Source: Tanytarsus gracilentus
Taxonomy: Eukaryota > Arthropoda > Insecta > Diptera > Chironomidae
Reading direction: 5' to 3'
Assembly: GCA_038502055.1 (NCBI GenBank)
Contig: JAXRKN010000039.1
Coordinates: 5,295,817 to 5,359,816 of the forward strand
DNA length: 64,000 nt
Below, piece by piece: positions 11,638-25,190 of this stretch. The position numbers were made by a program, and so were the translations under genes. Every line of letters starts with the position of its first letter. Within the stretch, counting starts at the first letter, position 1. Under the pieces are notes generated by a model. That model ran no database searches. It was given only the letters and a program-made list of their open reading frames with translations, and had not been told where the DNA came from.

Positions 11638-14113
11638 GTTCACTTTAATGAAGCAAAAAAGTGAAAAATTAAAAAACCAAAAAATAAGAAATTGTTTCGA
11701 AAATCAATGATGATAAAAGTGTGTGTTCAAAGCAGATTGCAAAGCGATTTTCCCCTACCCATTAAGTTTTTTCGCGCTCATCTGAGTTTTCTTTAATTCG
11801 CATTAGGAATTATCCAATTTTTTTTCGCAAAGATTTAGTGTTGAGTTTAAAAAATTAGTAATTGGCACGATAAGACGTTTTAGAAAGCTATTTTTATTAT
11901 CAACTTATTATATTCGTCGCGTAGATCGTTGATAGAAATTATGAAAGATAAAAATTTAAGATATTCTTCCCAAAATGCTTTTAATGATAAAATATGAAAA
12001 ACTAAAAATATTTTTGATAATTTAGGAACAGAAAGAAGCAATTTACAGATGAAAAATTTAGAAGCACCACAAAAAATTATTTGAGATACCTGAGAGAAAA
12101 AATTGAAAACTATTTTTTTATATGAAACTGCAAAACTATTAAATTTTTCAATAATTATTCTCCAACTTATGCTTATCCTTAAATAACGAGACATCTGTGT
12201 TTAAAAATTAAATCTTTGTAAACTGTTTGGATAAAAAAAATAACGAATGAGTTAAATATCGGTTGTGGACTTAAAAAGATTGAAAATAAGAAATTGGATA
12301 AAATAATTGTTAGTGAGTGTCAATCCATTCACATGACACGTAATTACAATGTAATGTCGCATGCAAAAGTTTTATAAATTATCTTTAAATGTTATGTGTA
12401 AAGCAATTATTGAGGACTGTCATCAAGATTGAACTAAATAAGTGAGGATGTAGTGGAAAAATTGGCAAATTTTAAAAAAAATATTTCAAATTAAAAAAGT
12501 ACAAAACATTTTTCTGAAAACATTTTTTAAACTCCTTTTTAATTATTCAAACAATTTTTTAAAAATTTAAAATTTAATTCAATCAAATTTAATTTTATTT
12601 CCATTGCATTCTCGTATTTGAGCCTCAAAAGATTTAAAGGACTACACACACCTATATCGACACTAACACACCATTAAAGTACACTCAAAAATTAAAAATT
12701 GGATGTAAAATAAAATTTCTATGATTATTGAATGTGCAGCAAAAAAAAGGAAAGACGAAAAAATAATTGGAAATGATCTGTGGTAATTAATGAGATCCTT
12801 AAAAATGGATAAAAAAAATATGTTGAGATAAAAAATTATACAATTCGATTCAATTACCTCCTAATCTAAAACCTACTGATATAATTTGTAACATTGCATG
12901 ATGAAAAGATAAATATTTTGATATATTCAGAAAAAAATATAAAAAAAGCTTTACGATGTGGTACAAAATAATAAATTTTGTGGAATAAACGAAAACGAAT
13001 TCACGAAAAAAAAAATATTGCGTTAGATTTATAGAAATTATTCCATGAAAAAAAATCTTAAAATATCAATAGAGCAATAGAAAGTATAAAAATATCCTTA
13101 TTCACTTTTTTATCATTACACAAATACAAAACAGAAAGCATCAAATTGCAACTAAAATAATAATATCTAGCATAGCGTATGGCAGAAGCGAGTAAAATTT
13201 AAAGAGTAGTTACTGCACTGAATGATGATTTTAAAGGGAGATATTGAATATTAAAATTTCATTGACAAAATTTAAACCATTTTGAGATATCCGGAAATTT
13301 CAATTGAAAGCTTTAAAGTATAAAAAAATCATAAACATCCCTTTAAAAAATTCTCTCAGTGTAATTTCATGCTAGAAGATTAAACATGTATGAATCTGTG
13401 ATTTTTCATTACTATTACAAACCTATTGATTATTAATTAATTGAAACCTATTTGATTGAATGTTATGTTTTTCTTATTTTTATTTTTCTTAACTTTTCTT
13501 CCCAAAACAGCGCATTAGTTTTTATGATTTACCTTTGCTACAAACGATAAAAAATTCAAAAATTCGTATGACTTAGAAATTAAAGAGAAATAAAATTTTC
13601 TGTACATATAATCTATATTTTATGTTTAAGATTAAATATTGGCTCATAAAATAAAGCGAAAGGATATTAAAAGAGAAATATTTTATGCAACAGCAAATTT
13701 TATCCGAAAAAAAAGTAAAGCTTAGAGTGCCATACCCAAATTTAATTAAACGATTGAAAAATTTCATGAAATTTCTTTAATTTTGATAATAGTTGCGGGT
13801 TAGCTACCTCGGTTTTAAAAATGCTTTTTGTAAAAAAAAATGCAAGAACGGAAAAAATTGTATAAACGATTTAAAATTGAAAAACACTAAGTTGAGAGAC
13901 ATTAATTTTTAGGAATTGCGCTCTAATTCATTTTAACAAAGAAATTTGCTTTAAAAATGGAAAATAAAAATTTATTTTTACAATTGTTGTGCAGAGAAAG
14001 GAAAATTCTAAATGTGTTTTAATAATTTCATTACAGAAAATTTATTTCCAGAGATAATTCGAGTTTTTAAAAAATCTTAACCTAAAAAATTAATTAATTT
14101 AAATAATTAACTG
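11638..14113. other. 3' region between convergent REPTOR and SLC15 genes
   Basis: About 2.5 kb, strongly AT-rich, with many AATAAA-like strings and no convincing ORF. It should hold the 3' UTRs of both convergent genes. AU-rich runs are common (for example near 12470-12600). No structural RNA recognised. Confidence 0.5.
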
Positions 14114-15902
14114 TTATCTAGAAAATTTGACTTCTTCTCTTTCATCACAGTCTTCATTATCATCTAAATTTATATAGTTTTCCTCTAAATTTGTTGACTG
14201 AAGTTCATCGACAAGAAAAAAATTTTCCATTGACGCTTCGGACATTTCATCATCATCTTGCTCTATCACAATCTCATCTCGATGTCTTTCTGACATGATT
14301 TTTATTAAAATCGTCCCGATTAGCATTAAAAATCCGTAAAAGAAAAATTGCATGCTGTCACTCGAGAAAATCCTTAACTGCGTTATTAAAATCACCAAGA
14401 GATTACCAAGTGCATTGTTGATGAAAAAAATGGCAGTCAAAACGGATTTCATGCTGGTCGGTGCATTTGTGTAAGCAAATTTAAGACCTGGAACTGAAAT
14501 AAACATTTCCGCTATCATGATGAATAAAAATTGTGGAATTTGCCATAGAACTGAGTAAGAAGATCTTAAATTGTGCACGATTGAATATTGGAGAAAACCA
14601 GCACAAACGAAACTTAGAGATGCAAAAAGTCCTCCAATAAAAACGCACTCGAGAGATGTCAAGTGAATTCCAAATTTTTTTAAGAACGGATAGACAATTT
14701 TCTGCCACGATGGAATCAACATTAATAATAAAATCGGTCCAAGTGCTTTAAATTGATCGGGTTCAATTTTATACCCGAGGATTGTCGTGTCTGTTAACGT
14801 CGCTTGAAAAGTCCAGGTTGAGTCTTGCTGAGCTAGAAGAGCATAGAAAATTGGCAAGGGAAGGAAAAGTTTTACAATTTTTAAAAATATCGAAACATCA
14901 GTTACAAATTCTCTGGAATGTTTTCCGATTGCTCCGTCAATCCAATTGGAGCCTTTTGATTTTCCAGTAATTTTTTGATAAATTGCGAAGCTAACACAAT
15001 TTAATGTTTTTAACATCGTGTTGTTCCTCGTTGGTGTCTCTTTTTTATAAGAAGGAACTCCACACAGAAAAATCACCCATGAAAGTACAATAACCGATGC
15101 AATTAGCAAAAATACTGAAGTATAGCATTGTCCAAGCTCTTGGCAATATCGAGTCAAAAGCACATTCTTCCTCATAATCGGTGGTAAAATTTTACCCATA
15201 AGAATTCCAGTATAATAAAAGAAATAGTATGCGGAGAAATATCGGTCGAGTGATGGTTTTTGTTGAGGAAGTTTAAATTGATGAGCGCCCAGGGCTGTGA
15301 TGCATGCTCGCAAAAATCCATTTCCTATCGCAATCATGAGAAGCGAAATGTAAACAATCGTACTGGAAATTTCAAAATAAAATATTTTATTAGAGCGACA
15401 CGTGAGCATTAAAGATTACTTACTGAATCATGAAAAATTGAGGAAATGTCCCGATCAGTAGCAATAAATAACCCAAAACGTAGGGAAGATAGAAATAAAA
15501 AATTATTTTTGCATTTCCAAAGTAAGAATCGGCCATGACCGCTCCAAAAATTGGCAAAAACTGAGAGAAAAAGTTGAAAGTATGAAGGACGATAGTTGAA
15601 TGTCTTTCAGTGAACATAAGGCTATCACGAAGATATAAACTGAGTACACTTCGAATACCATTAGCTGCTGTGGCTTCGAAAGTTTTTGATAGAAGTACGA
15701 ACACAACTGCGGTGGGGTATGGTTGTGCTAGCGAGTCCGTTGAACCCTTAAAATTTAATAATTTTTATAATGATTTATAATCATTTTGTATATTTTTAAA
15801 ACTAACCAATTCATCACTGCCAAATGAAGAGGATGCTTCACCTTCGTATCTCTTAATTTTCTTACCATTATCACCCAAGAGAAGTTTTTCTGTGAATGGC
15901 AT
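14114..15902 (-). CDS. Proton-oligopeptide (POT/SLC15) family transporter
   Basis: Three exons (15807..15902, 15424..15746, 14114..15362) give 555 residues with about 12 hydrophobic segments and no large extracellular loop, a size nearer SLC15A4 than the longer PepT1/yin type. Family landmarks are visible: GIRSVLSLYL in TM1, PIFGAVMADSYFG in the TM2 region, GNGFLRACITALGAHQF, then RYFSAYYFFYYTG, and APTSMKSVLTAIFFINNALGN near the end. Known: POT proteins import di/tripeptides (some also histidine) with protons across plasma or lysosomal membranes. Oddity: the TM1 proton-coupling motif ExxERFxYYG appears as KTFEATAANG, losing the first Glu, the Arg and both Tyr. The acidic cytosolic tail (DDNEDCDEREE) is also unusual. 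Substrate unknown. Confidence 0.85.
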
Positions 15903-16521
15903 TTTTTTAAAGTGAGTAATGCAAGTAGGGAAAGGTCAAAAAAAAGTTGATAACGTACTTTCTTCATCGACATTTTTCAGATTATTTTTAAACATAATTT
16001 AAAGCAATTGCAGTGTCTCTCTGAATAATTCAATAAAATATTTCTATCACATATCACGTGCTTATTATAATTTTTTTTAATCACAAAGAACAATTAAAAT
16101 TAGTTCATAAATCGAACTGATAATTTGAAGAATGTTGTTTATTTCACGAGTACTCATTTAAGACTGACTGACGGAGGGAAACATGAGAAAAATTTTACAC
16201 TTAGAAGGTTTCTCAATATATAGAATCAAATGGGCAAAATTCATCAAAAATGTCAAAAAAATATTTAACATTAACATTCATATTTCCAAAATAATTTATT
16301 AATGAACTTTTATAAACTACCTACCTAACTTTAAATTTATTTATCTCCTTTTTTTAACTGAAAATTATTCGTAAAAAATTAAGATGCAGTGACACATATT
16401 TTCTTATCTTTCATCAGTTTTATTTGATCTTTTTTAAAACTTAGTAATGCCTTTTTATCATCCTCACATAAGTATTATTATACAGTTTAAGGGAGAGAGA
16501 GAGAGAAAGAGTGAGCAGAAT
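15903..16521. other. Intergenic: transporter 5' side and CSN6 3' side
   Basis: About 620 bp holding the upstream region of the SLC15 gene and the downstream region of CSN6 (both on the minus strand). Apart from the GA tract at 16491-16515 I see only AT-rich sequence. Confidence 0.5.
16491..16515 (+). repeat. Short GA microsatellite
   Basis: GGGAGAGAGAGAGAGAAAGA followed by GTGAG, immediately beyond the CSN6 stop and therefore probably in its 3' UTR. Confidence 0.7.
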
Positions 16522-17598
16522 TTAAAAGAAGAATCTCATTCGACGATTCTGACGATCATGAAGCAAGTTAAATTTATTAACCAGCTGATTGATGTCATTG
16601 GCGGCCTTTGTCAGTGTTCCCAAATACATGATGAGTCCAACGTCGTTTGATTGAGTGTGAAATTCTTCCTTGAATTGGATATTTTGAACGACCGGCAGAC
16701 GATGACTTAACGTGAAAGCTTCTCGCAAGATCTCATGATTGGGCTTCAATTTTCCTTCGCTTACAGCCTTAACGTAATCGAGGACTAATTTGACACGCTG
16801 ATGGAGCATTTTAATTGCAACTTGCTGAGCCACCAAGTGATCAGCAACTGTAATTATTTTTGAATTACTTAAAAGTCATTAAGAATTTAAAAGATATTTC
16901 CTTATACCATATGAATTTGAAGTAGAATCATTTGATTGAGCCATTCGCGCAACATGATCGACGCCAATTCGTTCCGCTTCCTCTGTCGCTAGTGTATAAG
17001 TTAAAGGAACAAAGAGCATTGTAGCCTCGCCAGCTACGATATCGATGACAGATTCATAGAGTTGGATGGGAAGTTGTTCAAATTGCTTATTGCTAGTGTC
17101 CATAAGCAGCATGATTGGGCTTTCATTAATTTGACTGATTTGTTTATGGATTTTGATGTGCTGTTCTGTGGGATTAGCGCAAGTCGTATACCATCCGAGA
17201 AAATCTAAATCACTAAAGACTTGCTTGTCTGGAAGATAATTAAAATGTGAGTTTAATGATAAAGAAGTGCTTATTTACTTACATTGCTCCTCTTTGGTAT
17301 TATAATAATCCCGATTAATTATTACATCCTCTTCGATTGTCTCATATCGCAGTTCAAATGAATTGAAAATTTCAATCTTACGTCCCTCTTGTTTGCCAAT
17401 CAGTGCACCATACACAGCCTGTGTCTTGCCTTCCTGAGCTCTAATTCTCGTCCAGTGTTCTGAGATATTCATAATAACCAGTGGATGAAGTGAGATCGAA
17501 ACTGATGGTTGCATTGTTTTCGCAAGAATTTGTTTACGTGAGGAACCCGGTTCAGCATCGTCCACGTCCATCTTTTCAAGTTGCTTATCTACTTCCAT
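16522..17598 (-). CDS. CSN6: COP9 signalosome subunit 6
   Basis: Exons 17283..17598, 16908..17228 and 16522..16847 give 320 residues, close to the usual 320-340. After a short acidic N-terminus (MEVDKQLEKMDVDDAE) comes an MPN domain at about residues 30-165: VSISLHPLVIMNISEHWTR, VYGALIGKQEGRKIEI, NSFELRYE, FLGWYTTCANPTEQH. The JAMM zinc motif HxHP is replaced by TTCANP, as expected for CSN6, which is a catalytically dead MPN subunit pairing with CSN5. The C-terminal helices (DHLVAQQVAIKMLHQRVKLV, LGTLTKAANDINQLVNKFN) match the helical bundle that anchors CSN6 in the complex. Known role: the COP9 signalosome removes NEDD8 from cullin-RING ubiquitin ligases. Confidence 0.93.
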
Positions 17599-17964
17599 TT
17601 CTAATGATTATTTAACTAGCAGCGGTCGTATTTACACGAAAAAAATTAAATAATTGTGAATCTTGGCTGCAAAAATATTTTTTTGTGATTTTTTAAATAT
17701 TTTTTGTACGTTACAGAAAAATAAAAACATTGAAATTTTAAAATTAAAAAAGACGTTGAAATGATCTTGTGATGTCTAAAATTTTTTATTGAGTCTGAAA
17801 TTATTTAAGATTCATTGAGATACATTTAATTTCCAATGCCATTCACTAAAGTTTATTTATTAGCGAAAACCCGCTCAATGCTTCATTGAGATACAATTAA
17901 TTTAAATTTTTCTCTGCGCTATTTCAAACGCCATTCTAAAGTTTAGTCTTTAAAAAAAACTGTT
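17599..17964. other. Short intergenic region
   Basis: About 370 bp between the CSN6 start and the stop of the dsRBD gene, on the same strand. It presumably contains the CSN6 promoter and the 3' UTR of the upstream gene. A roughly 30-bp imperfect direct repeat (TTCATTGAGATACA at 17811 and 17882) is visible. Confidence 0.45.
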
Positions 17965-20070
17965 TTAGTTGTCCATTGTTGTCTCATACTTAAAAAGCTT
18001 TTGCAATACTTGAATAGCTACACGCTTTCTAGCTTCTTTCTTGCTTCTTCCCTGACCAATAAATGACTGACCATCCACGGTTGCTCCGACTGTATGCATA
18101 ATTGTGGGCGTAATACCTTGCGAACCGAGATCATTGTACTGTGAATTTAAAGAGTTAAATTTAATAGTTTATCTTGCTAAATTTTCTTTTTCAATTAAGT
18201 AATTACCTGTGTACACGGTCTCATTATGCTCAAAAGCATTACTGGATGCATCGATGTACTGTTTGGCGGCAATTCGTTCTTAACCTTTGGTGGCTTCGGA
18301 ACTGATGGAATCTTCGGTGGACTTTCAGTTGTCATTGCTGATGATGACGGAGCAGCTTGAGGATTTTCAGCTGTTTTTGGAAATGGCACTTCAAAGCCTT
18401 CCGATTCCCACTCCGAGAAGAGTTTGTGCAGAGCGAAACTTGCTAAAATTATTCAAAAATGATTAGCCATAAGTTACTTGGAATAATTTTTTTTTTCATA
18501 CCCAATTGAAGCATTGGAACATCAGAAACTGAATCGCACTCTTCCATGTTAATATCATCGCTGGCAACTGAAACGGCATCTTGCTGCTTAGCCTGTCTGA
18601 ACTTGTTGATAATTAAGTCTCTTAAAGCCTTCTCGCAAGCATTATTTTTGGCTGACATTTTGCTCGGCCCTTGACCCTTATATTTTACATTATGAAGCAC
18701 TACTTCGGCTTCAAATTTGCTTCCAGGAATGGGAACAACGACAGTTTCACCAACCGTTTGCCCAACCGTGAGTTCATTGAGCGCAGCAATAGCGTTACGA
18801 GGAGTCAGCATACGATACAATTTCTTGTTCTGTTTCGAGCGCTTCTCTTTGCCTAAAAAAATTTAATTTAAATTAGTTTTAAAGAGTTTAATTTAATTCA
18901 ACTCACCCGAAACCTTCTTCTTGAAATTAATTTTCTTCAACTTTAACAAGTCACTCTCAGATTCGCTCATGTCTTGGCTCTCCTTCATGGTACTCTCAAG
19001 TTCAATTGGAGCTGATGTGATTACAGGAACAGGAACAGGAGTAGCAGCAACAACGACTGGCTGTTCCGTCTTATTTTTTTTTATTGGATAGAATTATATA
19101 GGAAATTGTCAGTTAAGTACGAAGGTTGGTGGCGAGAAATCCCTTTTACCAGATTCCTCAAAATCTATTTTTCCGGCATATGGCGGGTTCATTGAAATGA
19201 GGAACTAAGTAGGAGCATTCCATTCGAATCGAGTTTGTCTTTTTAAATTTTAATGAGTTTTCTCTTCTTTCGAATTATTCTTTTCATTGGAAAGCTCATC
19301 GAAATTTACCAGCATGTCGCTGGAGCATTTCTAATCGATCGATTTGAATTTGCTCATAATTAATTCGACATTCTTTCATGTTTAATGCTTTTTAATCTAA
19401 TAAATTTTAATGGTGATCACGGGTGGAAGACTAATTTCAAACACATCCTGATTACATTATAAAATTCTCACTGGATCTCATTGAAGTTAAGTTGACAACT
19501 CACGCTCAAATTTCCGAACAAAGTTTAATAGAACGTTATGAATAATTTCTTAGCGTACTTAAGCATTGCTCATTATGTTCCATAAGAATGCCAAAAAAAA
19601 CGTCAGAAGAGATCCAGTGGAAAAGTGCAAAATAAATTTTCTCGCACTCGCAATTATTAAAAGTTATTAGATTTAAAAACTAATTAACACAGACTTTCTC
19701 ACATAATCTGTATGGAAGGAGGAAAAAACGGATATTGAAATACATGAAAAATCAATAAAAAAAAATGTCTTCTCTTTCTACTGAGAAAAAAAGCTTTGAA
19801 AATTTGAAATATGCTGAAACATGCATGTTAAGTTTGTACCTTAATTTCGATATTGTTTGTCGATGGCGAGGCTGAAGGTGTTTGAACAGGCGTTGCAACG
19901 ACTGGATTGCTTCTGGTATTTCTTTGAGCCATTGGCGATTGTTGTTGTTGTTGAGCATAAATACCAGCCGAAATGAAGCTGTTTCCAATATTTCGATAAT
20001 TTCCACTACAAAAAGTTGATTAGTTAAATCTTATAAACACTTTTATTATATTTAAAGCTCACCGTTGCAT
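17965..20070 (-). CDS. DIP1: Two-dsRBD RNA-binding protein, probably DIP1
   Basis: Six exons (20063..20070, 19840..20005, 18907..19069, 18502..18852, 18207..18442, 17965..18138) stay in frame for 365 residues. Exon 1 codes only MQ plus part of the next codon. Residues 1-110 are a Gln/Pro/Thr-rich low-complexity region, followed by a basic stretch (KLKKINFKKKVSGKEKRSKQ). dsRBD1 lies at about 129-205 (TPRNAIAALNEL ... GPSKMSAKNNACEKALRDL). After a Pro-rich linker, dsRBD2 is at about 293-362 (HPVMLLSIMRP ... GQGRSKKEARKRVAIQVLQKL). No deaminase, RNase III or DZF domain follows. The LASFALHKLFSEWESEGF linker and two-dsRBD layout fit Drosophila disconnected-interacting protein 1, a nuclear dsRNA-binding protein. 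A blanks-like or other dsRBD protein remains possible. Intron 2 (about 770 bp) is the longest. Confidence 0.65.
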
Positions 20071-23000
20071 TATTTTAAAAGATTTTTATTTTCTCTTTAA
20101 AATTTTCAGAGGAAAAGTTTTTTCAATGACTGTTGAAAGGTTTTAATTGATTTAAACTTCAGCAGATTTTAAAAATTATTATGACACGTTAAATTTTTTA
20201 TATTTTTTAAAATAAATATTTTTTTCATCTTTTTAAAGTTAATTAATAAATTAAATTCAAAATTATGATGTAAAACTTTTGATAATTAGTTTTTTTAATA
20301 AAAAAATTAGTAATTTTAATTAATTTACGAAGTTGCTTGATATTTTTAAAAAGCTTAAAAATAAGTAATAAAGTGTTTCACTTTCTAAAACGTTCATTTA
20401 AAAATTTCATATCAAACTTTATTATTTTGAAGTCTTTTCAGCAATGGCGGAAGTTTTTCCTCAACTAACCTCCTATTTGATGTATGATCAATTCTCACAT
20501 GGTCGCTTATGTTGCGTTGCATGTGATGTTTACATGTACGTTGTTATTCGGAATAAACGTGAAAAGAGAAAAAAAAAAGTTTCTTAGGTCCCATTTTAAG
20601 TGTGTGAATTTTAAATAAATTTTTCCCCAAGAATTCACGTGAGTTAAGAATTCAATTATACGAAATATTTAATGATAACGTATGTGTTAATCTGTAATGC
20701 ATTAAGTAAAGATAAAAACTCTTTAATTTAAATTTTTAAAAATTCTACAACAATATGGAAAATCAATGAACGCATGTGGGAGCTTTTTACTGTGTTCGAA
20801 TATAAAGAAGTGAAGAAAAATAATTATAAATAAAGAAATCATTTTTCTTACAACGTAGATTCCCCCGAGCACGCTTTAAATGAAAATCATTGTGAAATAA
20901 GTTTAAATTTAAAATGCGTATTTGCACAATGTTTCAATCTAACACATTTTTTTTATTGAATCAGGCACATCAAAGTGATTCTGTATGTACGATGAAGAAG
21001 AATTTTTTCAACCATTTGCAAATATTTGAAAATTAAGGCGTATCACGGGTGTGTTTTTAAGAAGAAGGCATCACTATTAAGCTATGTACTTCCCTGAGTA
21101 TTATTTTTAGTGCATGGTGTCTGCATGATGAGCCACTTGCTCAGCTAATTTATCGGAAAATTATTCGAATCATAAAAAAAGTAATTTCAAATCCTGTCAT
21201 GGTAAAAACTAAAAACTCCAACAGATTTGGATACAGATAAAAAAGCTTTAAAAATATATCTTCGTTTATGCATCTCGAATTTCAGCTCATTAAGGATTTT
21301 TCTGTAAATTTTTCTCGACAAAGAGCACCACTTCAAACGAACAAGCAGTCAGGAAGACATTTTCACTCTTCTTGAACCCATCCATTAGTTTTTCATGTAT
21401 GTTACTAAACTCAAATGTCGATCCCGCAAATCGTTGAAATGTATGTAATTCAAGTCCGGTAGCACTTTGCATTTTTTCAATGCAATGACATAAAACATAT
21501 GTGCATTTAAGTTGTGCATAATTTTATTTTTCGATGTGATCAATATTGCAAATCCAAAGATTTTGAACCTAAATTTTAATTAATTTAGTTATTTTCACAT
21601 TTAACCTCTTCTGTGCTCGCGATAATTGACATAATTTGTCGATTCAATAGCTGTCACTGTTGACATCTCAATTCCGTAAAATCCAGAGGAGGACAATGAA
21701 ATAAAATTTATTTTCACTAATAAACCTGCGGGAAGGTCATCAATCGCGACTAATTAACGGTAATAACGTCATCAATTAGTCACCCCTAAAATAGTCAAAA
21801 TCAATTTATTCTAATGCATAATTTACATTGCACAAATGTCCCAAGTCTCACTGGAATGAATGTTGGCAGTGATCGAGGCATATTATAATAATAAATAAAG
21901 CTCGTTGACAGCACTTTTTTATGTGTACATGTGCATAGGAAGAAAAACCTGCTAAACTCTCACGATTGTGTATGATGATCATAGAGAGTCATGAAAAAAG
22001 AGATGAGAATTGTGCAGCGGCAATTTTTTTTCATATTTTTTAATGTGCGAGGAAAATTTTTCGAGGTCAGTGTTCTCGAATTAAGAGATAGATCTCGCAG
22101 TGAGGAGAGAAAGAAGAAGAAAAACAAGGAAGTACATATTTTTCTCTCAAATTAAAATTGCAATTTTGCGACCGAGTAAAATGCGAAGAAAATGTTTTAA
22201 AATAAAATGAACATGAGTAAAAATCTTGATTTTCCTTCAAGCTTTACTTTATCACAATGCAGAGTAGCACGTGATAACTTGTCGCTACTGATAAGTAATA
22301 ACTGAGGTGTAACAAAAATATATCATTGGCGATAGCATATAACGAAAAATATGAAGGACAGTTTTGAGACCTTTAAAATTTTTTCTCGTGGTGTTAATGA
22401 AGGTTAGGAGAGTTTTTAAAAATAATCTGACAAAAACACGTCGTTAAATCTGATTACATAAAAATTTCAAATTTACTCAAAAAATAACTTCATGAAGAAA
22501 CCCTTAAAATTTTTCATCAAAAATGTTTTCTTCATGCATAACAATTTTTGTTTTGTTTCACTCACACTCAGACAATAAAGAAAAAGCGAAATGAAATCAA
22601 TGTTAATTTTATTGAATCTCCATAGAAACGTCTTTTAGTGGGAAAGAGAGGAAGTTCTATATAAATATATACGAATATGTAATCAATCGATTGATGATGA
22701 TGTGTGTATGTGATATCCAAAAACTCTAATTGCCATATGGTGGAATGCATATATACATAAACATTCTCGCTTCTCGTGTATGACCTATGATCAGGCAAGA
22801 AACTTTTCTTTTACGTTTTAGAAATAACTTCCTTTATCAATCAAGGTCAGGAACTTAAACACGATTTTTATTTTATCGATTGTGAGCCGCACAATCACAA
22901 CTACTCCCACTTATCAATGCATGATTTCCCAATTTTTTTTCCTTTCCTTTTTAACCGGTGATAAATGACGTTAGTGAGCGTCTATGATGTGGCGCTATTC

Positions 23001-24150
23001 TTATCACATGAAAATTTTTTTTGTTTGACGCCACATTCCACCACTTGATACACAATCATGTGCCTTTAAATAATTCTCTCACCTAGAAACCGAAATAAAA
23101 ACTGAAATTTTTTCACTCAATATTTATTTCACTCGGTTAGTAGTGTTGGAATACATGAAATAAAAATATCGCGAAAAATATCGTTTGAGTAAAAGCGTAT
23201 CGCTGACCTTGTACTGCGATAACACTTTTTTTACGGGCTAATTTAACATTAGCAAAAATGAGTTTTTTACGTAATCAAAATTAGAATATGAAGAAATATT
23301 TATTTTCTGTTCGGCTGGTACATTACGTTCTGTTAATGGGGCTAGTGTCGAGCCTCCAAAAAATAGTTTTACGTTTACTGTATAGCTGTACATATTATTT
23401 TGAGCATCATTGATTTTTGTGGTCAGATATTGGTGATTTTTTTATAGCTATGAGGATTTCGCGTTGAAATTTTATTGCGTAATTTTAAAATTGTTAAAGA
23501 AGCAAGTTTTGATAATTTATTTTAAAATTGTTGTTGCTAGTTCTTTAGAATATATTAATTCAAAAAGATGTCGATGATCAAGCAATCAAAATTTAGTAAA
23601 CAATTTTACAATAAATAAAACTCGAATGGCCAACATTTAAAATCCACGTCATTTAATATGAGTTAATTAAAACTTGCATTTTTCTGTTAACAACCAAATC
23701 GTATGCAACTATGTCATCCACTAATAATATTATGATCTACAGCCCCCCATACATATATTTTTTGTACACACATACGCAGTGTCTCACACACAATTCACTC
23801 GGTGATAACAACTAATTTAAATGCTTGTTTGTTAATAAAATGTGTGAATATGTGTAACGATATTTTTTAAATTGAGAGAGGAGGAAAAATGATTTTAATT
23901 CATCGCCGACGATTATCGACTATAGCTTTCGAGCGTTGTTTACGTGTCATATATTCTCTCGTATATTTTTGCAATGAACATATTTTAAAATGTTTAAATA
24001 CAAACGCACACATTGTTGGGCTCGTGGCAGGAATGAATGCTAATGAAAGCTATCGAGCCAAAAATAATTTTCATACTTTTCAACGTGCGAGTAATTAAAA
24101 TGGCATGTCCATTGTACCCATCCGACTGGGATCTTTGAGTCTGTGAGTGA

Positions 24151-24180
24151 GTGAGAGAGTCAAGTCTAAGATTCTCTCAC
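24151..24180. other. Short perfect-arm hairpin in a GA/CT cluster
   Basis: GTGAGAGAGTC (24151-24161) and GATTCTCTCAC (24170-24180) pair over 11 bp with one G-T wobble around an 8-nt loop. Too short for a microRNA precursor. Similar GAGAG/CTCTC words recur to about 24300, so it may reflect GAGA-factor-type sites rather than an RNA structure. Confidence 0.35.
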
Positions 24181-25105
24181 TGTCTCAATTCGGTAAATAG
24201 TCTGCGGCATGAAATTTTTTTTCTGTTTTGTTGTAAAATATACATGCACTCGAATGTGTATCTCTCTGACTCTCTCGGATATTCTCTCAGAGAGTGAGTA
24301 AATACACTCATATACTCAACAAGAAATAACTTTACGAGAAATATCAGAAAGCGAAAAAAAATTCACGTGAAATATGTTAGAGATAGTATTTTACAGTTTG
24401 TAGTTGAATGTGCATGACAAAATAATTCTTTTGCTCCCGAGTGAGAGATTTTATTGGATCTGTAAAAGTTTAAATTTAACTTAACATCGAGAACTTTTAT
24501 ATAAAAGCTCTTATCATTGAAGTGAGAAATTATTTGAAAGAAAAAAAATTATGTAAAGTGACTAAGGTCAAACTGCATTGAAGTGAAAAATAATAAGACG
24601 AAGAATTTTTATATAAAGAAGTGAGAACGGACAAATAAAATTGTGTGCAAGCTAAAATACACAAAAAAAGAAAAGCACATTTTAGCAAAATAGTCCACGT
24701 TGCATAATTTAAACTTGTTCGCCTGTATAAATTTTTTGTGAAAGCAAACAAAACTTTTTTTTATTTACCCCGTGATAGCAGTCATATATAGCTGTTTAAA
24801 GTGAGAGAGCAAGAAAAGAAAAAAAAAGTTCAGTTATTACATTTTGTGACTTATTTTTGAACACGTGGAAAGAGAAAGGAAATTAAAGTTCTACAAAAGA
24901 GTCTAAAAATGATGTTTCTGTGAGTCTGATTTCTAAGCATATATTTTTTTTGTGACGTGATTAATTGTGTCAAAACGCGAGAAGAAGATTTTCAGTTTTA
25001 TTTTCTCTCGATGCTGCCCAAGTCAGTTGTGTGTGTTTAAAAATGTATTTCGAAATTTTTTAAGAATCCCAGATTTATTTTTCATTTAAGAAAAATCATT
25101 TTTCC

Positions 25106-25190
25106 TAAAAAAAACCACAAAAAAAAAAAAAAAAAAAAAAACAAAAACAAAAAAAGAAAAAAAAACTAAAAAAAAAAAAAAAAAAAAACT
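25106..25190 (+). repeat. Long A-rich tract
   Basis: Roughly 85 bp of nearly pure A, broken by single C, G or CT interruptions. It ends before TAATGTGGGAG. It could be the tail of an old retroposed sequence or simple low-complexity DNA. I recognise no retroelement body next to it and saw no target-site duplication. Confidence 0.7.

Noticed and set aside
24151..24180. MicroRNA hairpin
   Set aside because: The stem is only 11 bp, far too short for a pre-miRNA.
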